A stretch of DNA of 25,013 bases, taken from positions 1 to 25,013 of the forward strand of contig JALWQP010000039.1 of the NCBI GenBank assembly GCA_027083045.1, given 5' to 3'. Source of the DNA: Desulfurococcales archaeon (GTDB lineage: Archaea; Thermoproteota; Thermoprotei_A; Sulfolobales; Desulfurococcaceae). This document shows, in pieces, positions 7,717 to 16,125 of this stretch. How positions within the stretch are numbered: position 1 is the stretch's first letter; each line of letters starts with the position of its first letter. Position numbers and translations under genes: made by a program. A model generated the notes under the pieces. It was not told where the DNA came from and ran no database searches. It saw only the letters and a list, made by a program, of their open reading frames with translations.

Positions 7717-8281
7717 ACTGTTTACCCGTAATACGCTCTACTATGTTTTTGAGGACGGAATAAAGCTCTGCCTTTGTCTCGACAGTATGCATTGTGCCCC
7801 CCGTGTTTTTTACGGCTTGTTCTATTATCAATAGATCGTTCTCTCTTATCCTGCCAAGACATACCATATCCAGTCTCACCGAAGAGTTCTTAGCATAAAT
7901 TGAGGCTACATCCAAAGGAATCCCCATGTTGAACCCGCCATCCGTTATCATTATAATATCTTTACTGCCATGTACTCTACGTAGAATTTTCACGGAAACT
8001 ATCACGCCATCACCTGGCGCACTACCCTCACCCATTATCCTCAGCCTTGACAAGGCATCTAGAGCAAGGCTATAGTCTCTTGTAGGATTTAGGATAGGAT
8101 ATGCTTTGCCGAAGAAAACAGTCATACCTATTCTAACAGGTATATTGGTTCTTTTAAGTAGCTTCACTACGATATAATCAACCGTGTCTCTTACAGCAAC
8201 GAGCTTATTGGGTGTTAGATCATTATAAGATTTTCTCATACTTAATGAGGTATCTAGTAGAAACACTATGTTATATACCAA
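7709..8281 (-). CDS. von Willebrand factor A (VWA) domain protein with intact metal site, 190 aa
   Basis: A single-domain VWA protein, a fold that binds partner proteins through a divalent metal. The MIDAS motif is intact: D10-T-S12-L-S14, a Ser or Thr candidate in GEGSAPGDG (84-92), and D114 in ITDGG. No signal peptide or membrane span is seen, so it is cytoplasmic. The start is TTG at 8281, forced because the next Met (residue 15) lies beyond the first MIDAS residue; GGGTG stands about 7 nt upstream. It overlaps the upstream RHH-PIN gene by 11 nt and the downstream VWA-like gene by 8 nt. VWA proteins often partner MoxR AAA ATPases, but none is present; the ATPase here is the helicase. Confidence 0.85.
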   Translation of the reverse strand: MVYNIVFLLDTSLSMRKSYNDLTPNKLVAVRDTVDYIVVKLLKRTNIPVRIGMTVFFGKAYPILNPTRDYSLALDALSRLRIMGEGSAPGDGVIVSVKILRRVHGSKDIIMITDGGFNMGIPLDVASIYAKNSSVRLDMVCLGRIRENDLLIIEQAVKNTGGTMHTVETKAELYSVLKNIVERITGKQYD

Positions 8282-9047
8282 CTTCTAGCACCCGGGCGAC
8301 ATCCTCATGAATTATTGTTGGAAACGATTTTAATCCAAACAATATGGTTCTAAGCTTATCATCGTCTATTTCGTTTCTAAGTGTCATGAGAATGGATAGA
8401 AGACTACATGTTCTGACCCCGTATTCGCTGGCTATTAGTCTCGTTCTCATGTCTTCAGTCATATAAACAATTCTTTTACTGCTTCTCGCGTAAGCCAGAG
8501 CTATTGCTTCATGAAGAGTTATTTTGGCTTTAGGCGATATGTGTATGCGACGAGGTTTTTCAACGAACTTAACTATCCCCCTCATTTTAACTGAGTAATA
8601 TAACCTAGGATACATTATTGTTTCGAGTATTGTTTCAGCCGATATTGGAGCAAAGAACTGGTATCCATCCAGCGCCAGTTTTTCAAAGTATTCTTGAATG
8701 TTATAGGTATATATGAGATATATTGTTAAAGGATCAACAACGTATATTTCATCAGTTGTCATCTTCATTATTTCATCGACGCTGTTAACTCCAACTAATG
8801 GTATAATGCCTCTTGAGATCATGTAATCCGACATTTCGGGAAAAGATAGTTCGGCAAAATATGTTGCGTATTGAAAACTAGTTTTTTCGTTGACATAGAG
8901 TTTTATTGATAGCTCTTTGAGATCTATCTCCTTCAACAGTCTCCTAACAGCGTCTCTAACAGCTTCACTAAGGCTAGAATATAATCCGAGTTCTACTAGT
9001 CTTCTCAGCTTTTCTTCAAGTACCCCAGTTAGTTCTATATCTACCAT
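8271..9047 (-). CDS. RHH-PIN fusion protein: DNA-binding domain joined to a PIN-like nuclease domain
   Basis: Residues 2-40 (strand VDIELTG, two helices ending LSEAVRDAVRRLLKEI) read as a ribbon-helix-helix DNA-binding domain of the CopG/antitoxin type. From about residue 100 the pattern is PIN-like: IYVVD (D105), a helical middle with E138 and E142, then TLHEAIALAYA (E180) and VYMTEDMRTRLIASEYGV (E198, D199), the usual PIN C-terminal strand-helix. RHH antitoxins and PIN toxins are normally separate proteins; here both are in one 258-aa chain, followed by an extra 40-residue tail. Catalytic competence is uncertain because the acidic quartet is assigned by eye. It is the first gene of the block, with GAGAGTG 5 nt before the ATG; the RHH part could autoregulate it. 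Confidence 0.7.
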   Translation of the reverse strand: MVDIELTGVLEEKLRRLVELGLYSSLSEAVRDAVRRLLKEIDLKELSIKLYVNEKTSFQYATYFAELSFPEMSDYMISRGIIPLVGVNSVDEIMKMTTDEIYVVDPLTIYLIYTYNIQEYFEKLALDGYQFFAPISAETILETIMYPRLYYSVKMRGIVKFVEKPRRIHISPKAKITLHEAIALAYARSSKRIVYMTEDMRTRLIASEYGVRTCSLLSILMTLRNEIDDDKLRTILFGLKSFPTIIHEDVARVLEVGI

Positions 9048-9157
9048 GTTGACACTCTCAGTATCCAGTTATTAGTAGTACATAGGCATTCATTATCTAA
9101 TCCCAAATATCGAGAATTCTCCCCTATATTTCCTTGCTACAATAAATAATTGTTTTC

Positions 9158-9163
9158 AAAAAA
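9158..9163 (-). terminator. U-tract terminator after the protease gene
   Basis: The minus strand has six consecutive T about 35 nt after the protease stop, within a very A/T-rich gap. Archaeal RNA polymerase terminates at such tracts. The downstream RHH-PIN gene then needs its own promoter within 9060-9150; I see no strong TATA box there. Confidence 0.45.
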
Positions 9164-9197
9164 TATTTTGTTTTAGTTATAAAACTCTTTACAATTT

Positions 9198-12100
9198 TTA
9201 CTTTGCCGGTACTATGTATAGTACTACTGGCACATATGCTGGCGCTATTAGTAGGAATGATCTGTATCCCAGCATCGTGTAGCCTACTATGTACTGATAG
9301 TACCCAGGCAGCTCTATCAGCATTACGGCTATTGATGTTTCATTCGCTTTAACTGTGACTGGTATCTTCTGGTAGTCTCCGAAACCTGTAATAGGTGGCG
9401 TCGATACTACTGCGTTGCCCTGCTCAGTTATAGTCATTATGGGTGCGTAGCTTAGGGCATAGCTACCCCATACCGTTACGTTTGCTTTACCTGTTCCATT
9501 GATGACAGGTATAACTACTGCACCGATCTTCGGATTTATCGATGCACGGATCGGTATTATCTCTACCTGTATGTTCTCGGGATACTGTTTAGACGCCCCT
9601 ATCAAGGTGTTTCTAATAACCACCCAGTATGTGCCAAGCACGGGTGTTGGTGCAAACACAGCTGACAGTGTGTCTGATGGTGTGTCGAAGTGTGTACCCC
9701 ATCCAGAACTGCCATGGATGAACCAGCTGAACTTGCCAGCTATCACTGAGCCGTAGAAGAACGAAAGCGGCGGTCCTGCGAGTACGTATGGCGTGTAATA
9801 GCCCGCCACGAATAAGTCGATGTTGGTGTTTCTGTCTTTCCACATAACCTTTACGATTAACCCGACAACGCTGGGGTCATCTACGTCTACCGGGAATATT
9901 CTCCAGTCACCGCTCTCGTATCTCCAAGACCAGTCGAAGGGTCCCGCCACGTAGTAGTTATTGTATAACGTCTCGTTATGCGTTGAAGTGAGTATTAGTC
10001 CTGGCGTGTTCGGTGTAATTGCTGCCTTAACAACTACCGATACTGGTACAAGTACGGGTTTATCGCCTCCGCATACGATCACGTATCCCTGGTAGATTCC
10101 GGGCTTCGCGTCTGATGGCACCTTTACCGTTACTGTCACGTTGCCAGAGCTCACCTGTCCTGACGGTACGGTTATCCAGTTCCATGGAATCCTAGACGCC
10201 TGTAGGAGATCGAGTCTGAACGGTATAATACCGTATCCGTAGACATAATAGTATACGTTGGAGAACACTCTTATGTCCAGCAATACTGATTGCTCGGCGT
10301 TCGCTGGTAGTTTTCCTAAGTATTCCTTGAGGTAGTTTAGTATGTTTTCAACCTTTGCGTTAGGGTCTCCGAAGGTTACGTGCCAGACGTTTGCATAACG
10401 TATATCATAGTTTATACGTGCTGTTTCGTTAAGTTCTATCTTCTTGTCTCCGTTCAAGTCTATCCAATAGTGAAGATCTAACCCCGCGATGATCCATGGC
10501 AGATACTGTCCTTTTCTTCCAAGCGGGTCATAGACACTATATGGTATGCTCGCAACGAACTCTACAAAGTCCTTGTTGTTCCACGCCTGCTTATTTACGG
10601 GTATCAATATATGAGTTATTGCAGGATATGATAAATTCAGGTAGAGTATATCACCTTTTACAGCTACCACTAAGTCCTTCAAAGGCACCGCACCAGCAGG
10701 AGTAAACGCTATTGCATCGTTTAGATCAAGGTATTTCAGCAAATTCTCTCTCACGGCCTGATACCTAACAGCCTTCAGCGTGTATTGGCCTTTACCATTG
10801 ATGGTCAGTGTAATGTTCTTTGTTTCTCCAGGGTATAGTGGCCCGGTATAGATCTGGGTATCGCCGACAGGCTTGATCGTCAGGTTCAGGCTGTGGTAGT
10901 CCATGTATGGTAGCTCATTGTAGAAAGTATCGTAGCTGTAGACTACTGGTACCCCGCCGCTCATTATTGTCTTCACAGCCATGTATACGTCTACCTGTCC
11001 TGAGCCCTGCGTGAATGGATCATAGCCTAGGTCTTTGGCTGTGCTCTTCAATAGTGCTTTAACATATGTTGGTGTTGGTAGCTTACCGTATTTTTCTAGA
11101 TAGGCTTGTAGAATCAACGCTATGCTCCCAGCAGTCATTGGTGTTGCTTCGCTTGTTCCTCCGAATAGATCATATGCTCCCAGCCCGTTTCCTAATCCAA
11201 AGTGCCACGGCGCTGGCGCCCATGCGAAGCTGCCGATGTTTACCACGTCGGGCTTCGCCACTCCCATGTCGGTTGGCCCGCGGTCACTCCAGCTGACAAC
11301 CTCTCCTCCAGGTGCTGGGAGGTAGCCGTATAGCGGCCTATAGGCGAAGAGCGTTGATGCTCCTACGCTTATCACCAGACTCGCCGCGCCCGGTATAACT
11401 GCTGTGCCGTATCCTGGTCCTCCATTACCCATTGCGAACACTATTATTGTTCCCGTCTCTGATACTAGGTAGTTCACCAACATGCTGTCGGGATCCATTC
11501 CTGACGCGAAGCCCACTATGCCTATGTAGCTCATGCCCCAGCTATTGCTTATTATGTTGGCCTTGTGCTCGCCCGTGTACTGCCAGTTCCACGGCATATT
11601 GTTGACTGCCGAGAATCCTGACCAGAAGAACTCAGCTGTGAAAGCGTTTATCAGGTATCCTGGAGTCGACGCTATCTTGGCGTCTGGCGCTATGCCCTTT
11701 AGATGGAATACGCCATAGCCTAGGTTGTATGCTACTCTTCCACGGCTGGCTATTACTGATGCGCAGCTGGTACCGTGTCCTAGCCAGTCATAGGCTATGT
11801 CAACATAGTTGCCATTAGGATCTAGTCCTGGCAGTATGACTGCGTTGAACTCCCAGTCCTTGTCCCACCCGTATTCCTTGGTGTAGCCTGTCAGTATTCC
11901 TAGCCAGTCATACACCCATCCAGCCAGTTCTCCAGCGCTGAAGTCGTTCACGCCGTCGCCGTTGAAGTCGCGGGCCATGACCTCGTGGCCGTAATAGGCT
12001 GGTTTCTCATCGGCAAAGCTATAGTCTGCCCATGCCGGGTTGGGTGCCGGGGCTATGCCTGCCTCGTGTAGAACATACATTATGTAATAGTATGTTGTTG

Positions 12101-13145
12101 ATAGGTCGGCGTAGACTGTGTCGTATTTACCATCATCATTGGTGTCGGCCAGGATAACTGGTATCGTGTACTGTAGTATTCCTGACGCTCCATAGTGCGG
12201 GTATACTGTTTGTACAGCTATTCCGAACTTGAACACATTGTCCTTACTATGTATGTTTCCTACATAGAATGTGCTCAGAGGAAATGAAACCGAGTATATA
12301 TGACCGGAGGGCGATATGTAGAGCACCCATCCATAATCTGTTTCACCTATTGTTCCAGGCCAGCTGAAGAAGGTTACTGGCAACTGTACTTTCAGTGTCC
12401 CATTATCATCGGTCGCTTTGCTCAGAGTTAGGGTTAGTCCTAGCTCGTCAGCGTCGAAGATCATGGGTATTCCGTTGGATGTCCTAGCTATGGCGTTTAC
12501 TCCTAGATCGGTTATGCCGAAGTCAACGCCCGTGTCGACAACAGCTACCGTTATTCCTTTACCAGTAATGTTGTATTGACTCCATACTTGAGCTGCCCCT
12601 ATCGTTTTCACAGCTGCATAGAGTGTTGGCTCCGCCCTGCCAATGCCTGGCAGCCCAGAAGTCTGCGGATTAACCTTAGCCTCCTCGAGTATTTGTTTTA
12701 CTGGGGACTCCTCCGCCACTATCTTGAAAACGTAGGGTGTCTTGGCAAGAGTTACGACGTCATTGTATGTGGCCCAAGCCTCTATGTACCAGTACTGGTG
12801 CAACTTATAAGCGAATATTATGCCCCTTGTGTGTTTTTTAATGAAACCTAGATCGGTGATCGGGGAGGCTATGATGATGACTTTGGCTTGCCCGGGCCTC
12901 ACCTTCGCGATAATACTTGTCATGGGGGGCTCTGTAGGCTGTTTTAGAGGTATGTTTAGTTTTGCGAAGAGGCTCTCGGTATAGAATGACTTGTCTAGCA
13001 GTTGTGGAGATAGCTTTGTCATCCATGGCTTATATGATAATTCATTATCGGTCTGAACAGCATATGTCATGGTGAACGGTGTCAGGGCCGGCATGAGAAG
13101 TATTGCGACGAATACTAGTATTAGAGGAATATACCATTTATTCAT
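9198..13145 (-). CDS. Giant secreted subtilisin-like serine protease (S8 family; STABLE/pyrolysin type)
   Basis: An extracellular endopeptidase of 1315 aa. A signal peptide (residues 1-31) is followed by a propeptide-like region (~70-165) and the catalytic domain. The triad is D204 (VVDTGVD), H457 (GHGTS) and S665 (GGTSEATPM), with oxyanion N574. The Asp-His distance of 253 residues is far larger than in ordinary subtilisins, due to a beta-rich insert holding two EF-hand-like loops, DTNDDGKYD (334-342) and DFNGDGVND (393-401); a third Asp-rich loop (DLNGDKKIE) lies further on. The C-terminal ~600 residues look beta-sandwich-rich, with no membrane anchor. An in-frame GTG at 13154 is part of the ribosome binding site GGGTGA; ATG 13145 fits. 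The neighbouring S-layer gene suggests stalk binding, as in Staphylothermus. Confidence 0.92.
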   Translation of the reverse strand: MNKWYIPLILVFVAILLMPALTPFTMTYAVQTDNELSYKPWMTKLSPQLLDKSFYTESLFAKLNIPLKQPTEPPMTSIIAKVRPGQAKVIIIASPITDLGFIKKHTRGIIFAYKLHQYWYIEAWATYNDVVTLAKTPYVFKIVAEESPVKQILEEAKVNPQTSGLPGIGRAEPTLYAAVKTIGAAQVWSQYNITGKGITVAVVDTGVDFGITDLGVNAIARTSNGIPMIFDADELGLTLTLSKATDDNGTLKVQLPVTFFSWPGTIGETDYGWVLYISPSGHIYSVSFPLSTFYVGNIHSKDNVFKFGIAVQTVYPHYGASGILQYTIPVILADTNDDGKYDTVYADLSTTYYYIMYVLHEAGIAPAPNPAWADYSFADEKPAYYGHEVMARDFNGDGVNDFSAGELAGWVYDWLGILTGYTKEYGWDKDWEFNAVILPGLDPNGNYVDIAYDWLGHGTSCASVIASRGRVAYNLGYGVFHLKGIAPDAKIASTPGYLINAFTAEFFWSGFSAVNNMPWNWQYTGEHKANIISNSWGMSYIGIVGFASGMDPDSMLVNYLVSETGTIIVFAMGNGGPGYGTAVIPGAASLVISVGASTLFAYRPLYGYLPAPGGEVVSWSDRGPTDMGVAKPDVVNIGSFAWAPAPWHFGLGNGLGAYDLFGGTSEATPMTAGSIALILQAYLEKYGKLPTPTYVKALLKSTAKDLGYDPFTQGSGQVDVYMAVKTIMSGGVPVVYSYDTFYNELPYMDYHSLNLTIKPVGDTQIYTGPLYPGETKNITLTINGKGQYTLKAVRYQAVRENLLKYLDLNDAIAFTPAGAVPLKDLVVAVKGDILYLNLSYPAITHILIPVNKQAWNNKDFVEFVASIPYSVYDPLGRKGQYLPWIIAGLDLHYWIDLNGDKKIELNETARINYDIRYANVWHVTFGDPNAKVENILNYLKEYLGKLPANAEQSVLLDIRVFSNVYYYVYGYGIIPFRLDLLQASRIPWNWITVPSGQVSSGNVTVTVKVPSDAKPGIYQGYVIVCGGDKPVLVPVSVVVKAAITPNTPGLILTSTHNETLYNNYYVAGPFDWSWRYESGDWRIFPVDVDDPSVVGLIVKVMWKDRNTNIDLFVAGYYTPYVLAGPPLSFFYGSVIAGKFSWFIHGSSGWGTHFDTPSDTLSAVFAPTPVLGTYWVVIRNTLIGASKQYPENIQVEIIPIRASINPKIGAVVIPVINGTGKANVTVWGSYALSYAPIMTITEQGNAVVSTPPITGFGDYQKIPVTVKANETSIAVMLIELPGYYQYIVGYTMLGYRSFLLIAPAYVPVVLYIVPAK

Positions 13146-13204
13146 AGGAGTCACCCTACAATCAGGGCTTGATTTAGACCAAAGTATTTTTCTAGCTATT
13201 GTAT

Positions 13205-13214
13205 TATTTAAAAT
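13205..13214 (-). promoter_or_regulatory. TATA box of the protease gene
   Basis: The minus strand reads ATTTTAAATA, about 60 nt upstream of the ATG at 13145. A start about 25 nt downstream would give a leader of roughly 40 nt carrying GGGTGA. The protease therefore probably has its own promoter as well as lying behind the S-layer gene. Confidence 0.5.
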
Positions 13215-13342
13215 TGTACCACTACTGTGGGTATATATCTAGCTATTTGTTTGTACTCAAAAACAGCATAAACACGAGAGTGACTATTAATAATCGTCCA
13301 GTTCTTTAGGGGTAGCTTTTATGAAAGAAGGACTTTATTATG

Positions 13343-13348
13343 AAAAAA
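13343..13348 (-). terminator. U-tract terminator after the S-layer gene
   Basis: Six T in a row on the minus strand, about 48 nt past the stop at 13396, in an A/T-rich gap before the protease promoter. Confidence 0.45.
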
Positions 13349-13395
13349 TATTTGTTTATGAAACTATGGGGTGTTTTATACTATAGTGTTTATCG

Positions 13396-15984
13396 TTACT
13401 CCTTCTTCTTGTATACACCGTAACCGCTAACGGCGATCGCAATGATTATGAGTATAATACTGATTATTCCGTAGGTTGATACTGTACCGCTAATGCCTTC
13501 TACTGCCTTCTTTAGGTCTGAGTTCTGGCTGCTTATGTAGCTCTTGATGTCGTTGGCTGTTGACTCGATCTTGCTTGCTAGCCCGCTGGCGGTGCTCTTT
13601 ATGTCCTGTAGGCTGCTCTTTATGTCGGTCACGGTGCTCTGGACATTGGATACAGTGCTCTGCACGTTGCTGAGCATTGACTTGAGGTCGTCCAGTGTTG
13701 ATGCTAGCTGGTCTAACTTACTGGAGACGCTACTTACTGATCCGCTAATGCTTCCCAGCTGGCTCTTTATCTCGTCGATCTTTGATAGTAGGGTCTGCGT
13801 GTCTACCTTTAGCCCGCTCTTGATCAGCTGTTCGAGCGCGTTGAGGTTCGCGGTGATGTTGCCCGCCGCTGTCTGTATTACGCCCTTTATCTCGCCCGAC
13901 TTGGTTATGATTAAGTCCTTGAGCTCGGCGTTGCTGCTCTTGAGAGCTTGTAGTGTGGTCTGTATTTCGCCTACTGCCGTCTTAAGCTCTACTGTGTCTC
14001 CCTTAATCGATACTATTGTGGCGTTGAGCTCATTGAGCTTTGTACAGAGCTTCGCTATCACTTCGTTGTTCTTCTCAATGATCAGTGTTGCTAGTGTGTT
14101 GTTAATGCTCTGTAGCTTCAGAGTTATGTCGTCGCCAAGACTCGTGATCAGGGCCTTTAGGTCGTTAATACCGACTACTACGTCGTTAAGCTGACTGCTC
14201 AGACCATTAACGGCGTTCAGCACGTCCTCAAGGGTTGGGCCTGAGACTGTGAAGGTAGCGTATAGCTGTGGGGTTGTCACGTTTGGTGTTGCCCAGTACT
14301 CATAATATACTGCTACAACGTGTAGCCCGGGCTTCAGCCCGGTCGCTGGCACAGTTACTTGTAAGTCTCCACATGGACCTGCCTCAAAGCCCCATAATAG
14401 TGTGCCCTGATCAAGCATTATGTCGTAGTAGCCAGTTTCGTTCAGTCCTGTCGCATATATTGTGAGGAACTCCTGTCCCTCAGTGATAACTGAGGGCTCT
14501 ACCCATACCTTTGCCTCTACGAAGAATGTCGTGTTTCCAGCGTCATATGTTGCCCAGTTGCCATTGATATCACCAGCATATACTGTGTGCTCGCCCCATG
14601 TGGCATGCGGTATCGTCACCGTTATGTTCATGTTCGGCGCAGTTATGGTCGTGTTAGCGAGGAGCTCTGGGCATCCGCCCTCGAACCAGATTGTCACAGT
14701 ATCGTTCACAAAGTCGTCAAACCTATGTAGTGTAACGATTGCTTGGCTGCCAACATAACCTTCTTCAGGCGTTATGGATATCCACGGAGTTATCTTAACA
14801 TATACCTTGAACGACACAACTACATCTCCATCACTGATGTTTAGCCAGTAGTAGCCGCTGTGCGGTATGCTTGTCGGTATAGTTATGGTGAGGTCGGTAT
14901 AATTGCCCTCTATACCTAGCGGGACATCTGAGGCTAGAACAGCACTGTAACCTAGTGTTTCATTTGATAAGGTTATTGTTACTGAGCCCTCATAGACGAA
15001 GTACTCGAGAGTGATGTTGTACTCTCTATCAATCTTATACCACGGAGTAGTAGCGCTCCCTAGAGTTGCGCCATTTACCGGAGTAGCTGATCCGGGCTCA
15101 CCGTATAGTGTAACCGTTCTGTTTAGCTCGAGGAACTCGTATGATGCAAGTATCGTCGAGCCCTGTGTTACATTAAACCATATATTAGTGGCATTATCGC
15201 CTGGTAGCAGTCCAAGGTCGTAGGCAGGGAATGTATAAGATACACCCGTCCAGTTCCACTCCGGGTTGTAATCCTGAGCAGATACAGTGTTTACCTGTGA
15301 CGGTATGTTCTCGGCTATTAGTCCAGACTGCCCAGTGGCGTTCCAAGTAATATTGTACTCCTCTCCTACCGCTGTCGCATAGGCAGATATTGTTATTGGT
15401 TGCTTAGGTACTATGCTTGTACCGCTGCTTGGTTCAACACCGAAGATAGGTGTGACCGTGAAGTTGTTGACCGAAACAGCGACATCAGACGATGGTATAT
15501 TTGGCCTTAGCGCAGGATTTACGTCCGTCACCTTAATCCAATATACTACGCTCCCCTCAAAGATCCTTGGTATCTTGAACTCAACAGTTCCATTACCTAC
15601 ATAGACGACTAATGAGGAGCCAACATCGCTAGAGAAGGTCCCTGATACAGGAACCGTGACCGCAGCGAGGCTGGAGACTGTCTGGAACACCTGATATACA
15701 TTGATCGGACCTATATACCATACATCAGTAGGAGTTATTACTGCAGAGCCATCTGTTGAGAACCATATCCATATTTGAGCGCCGCTTATAGTCATACCTG
15801 TTAGGTTCAGTGCTATTTCTGCGCCTGCAGGTACTTGTAGTTGTGTGGCATTGCTTCCATTGTAGTATATTACTGGCCTCCCAGTTATAGTTGCATAAGT
15901 GATTGTATTGAGTGTTGTGAATGGGATTGCTATTCCAAGTATCATTAATGCCATGAAGATTATTCCAAGTGTTCTCCTATTCAT
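13396..15984 (-). CDS. Membrane-anchored coiled-coil S-layer protein (tetrabrachion/SlaB-like)
   Basis: Builds or anchors the surface layer. It has a signal peptide (1-31, ending TYA), then about 550 residues of beta-rich, Ig-like modules with many N-x-T/S sequons. A coiled coil follows from about 583 to 835, then a C-terminal membrane span (about 838-857) ending in KKKE. Core positions in the coil (e.g. L, L, L, L, L, V, V, V, V, I in 175-214 of the tail) run 3-4-3-4, a left-handed heptad pattern, whereas Staphylothermus marinus tetrabrachion has right-handed 11-residue repeats. At 862 aa it is much shorter than tetrabrachion. GTG 15993 lies inside the ribosome binding site AGGTGA, so ATG 15984 is preferred. 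The protease is encoded just downstream. Confidence 0.87.
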   Translation of the reverse strand: MNRRTLGIIFMALMILGIAIPFTTLNTITYATITGRPVIYYNGSNATQLQVPAGAEIALNLTGMTISGAQIWIWFSTDGSAVITPTDVWYIGPINVYQVFQTVSSLAAVTVPVSGTFSSDVGSSLVVYVGNGTVEFKIPRIFEGSVVYWIKVTDVNPALRPNIPSSDVAVSVNNFTVTPIFGVEPSSGTSIVPKQPITISAYATAVGEEYNITWNATGQSGLIAENIPSQVNTVSAQDYNPEWNWTGVSYTFPAYDLGLLPGDNATNIWFNVTQGSTILASYEFLELNRTVTLYGEPGSATPVNGATLGSATTPWYKIDREYNITLEYFVYEGSVTITLSNETLGYSAVLASDVPLGIEGNYTDLTITIPTSIPHSGYYWLNISDGDVVVSFKVYVKITPWISITPEEGYVGSQAIVTLHRFDDFVNDTVTIWFEGGCPELLANTTITAPNMNITVTIPHATWGEHTVYAGDINGNWATYDAGNTTFFVEAKVWVEPSVITEGQEFLTIYATGLNETGYYDIMLDQGTLLWGFEAGPCGDLQVTVPATGLKPGLHVVAVYYEYWATPNVTTPQLYATFTVSGPTLEDVLNAVNGLSSQLNDVVVGINDLKALITSLGDDITLKLQSINNTLATLIIEKNNEVIAKLCTKLNELNATIVSIKGDTVELKTAVGEIQTTLQALKSSNAELKDLIITKSGEIKGVIQTAAGNITANLNALEQLIKSGLKVDTQTLLSKIDEIKSQLGSISGSVSSVSSKLDQLASTLDDLKSMLSNVQSTVSNVQSTVTDIKSSLQDIKSTASGLASKIESTANDIKSYISSQNSDLKKAVEGISGTVSTYGIISIILIIIAIAVSGYGVYKKKE

Positions 15985-16036
15985 AATTGTCACCTAGCCT
16001 AATCTTATCTTAGCCGTAGGATGGATATTTATCAGG

Positions 16037-16048
16037 TCTATATTTAAG
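16037..16048 (-). promoter_or_regulatory. TATA box of the S-layer gene
   Basis: The minus strand reads CTTAAATATAGA, 53-64 nt before the ATG at 15984, giving a predicted leader of about 30-35 nt with AGGTGA. Confidence 0.6.
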
Positions 16049-16059
16049 TAATACTGCCC

Positions 16060-16076
16060 ATGATCTATGTGATCAT
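16060..16076. repeat. Inverted repeat upstream of the S-layer TATA box
   Basis: ATGATC (16060-16065) and GATCAT (16071-16076) flank TATGT. The site is 12 nt upstream of the predicted TATA box, an activator-type position, and abuts the GC hairpin at 16077. Confidence 0.35.
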
Positions 16077-16107
16077 ACCCCCGGTTTTCCCGGGGGTTAG
16101 GGGGGGT
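16077..16107. repeat. GC-rich hairpin plus G-tracts between pilin-like and S-layer genes
   Basis: ACCCCCGG (16077-16084) pairs perfectly with CCGGGGGT (16090-16097) around a 5-nt loop, the most stable hairpin in the window. It is followed by TA and seven G, so the plus strand holds G5-TTA-G7. It lies just after the 649-aa gene on the minus strand and may terminate or insulate that transcript, although no U-run follows it on that strand. G-quadruplex formation is possible but unproven. Confidence 0.55.
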
Positions 16108-16125
16108 ATTACCGAGTGTTTGTTA

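Noticed and set aside
13544..13760. Near-repeats at DNA level in the S-layer coil (SNVQSTV-type units)
   Set aside because: Explained by heptad repetition in the protein; not an independent repeat element.
13544..14194. 216-codon open frame antisense to the S-layer coiled coil
   Set aside because: It mirrors the Ser/Leu/Asp-rich coil codons, has no ribosome binding site, and the opposite strand is a clear protein.
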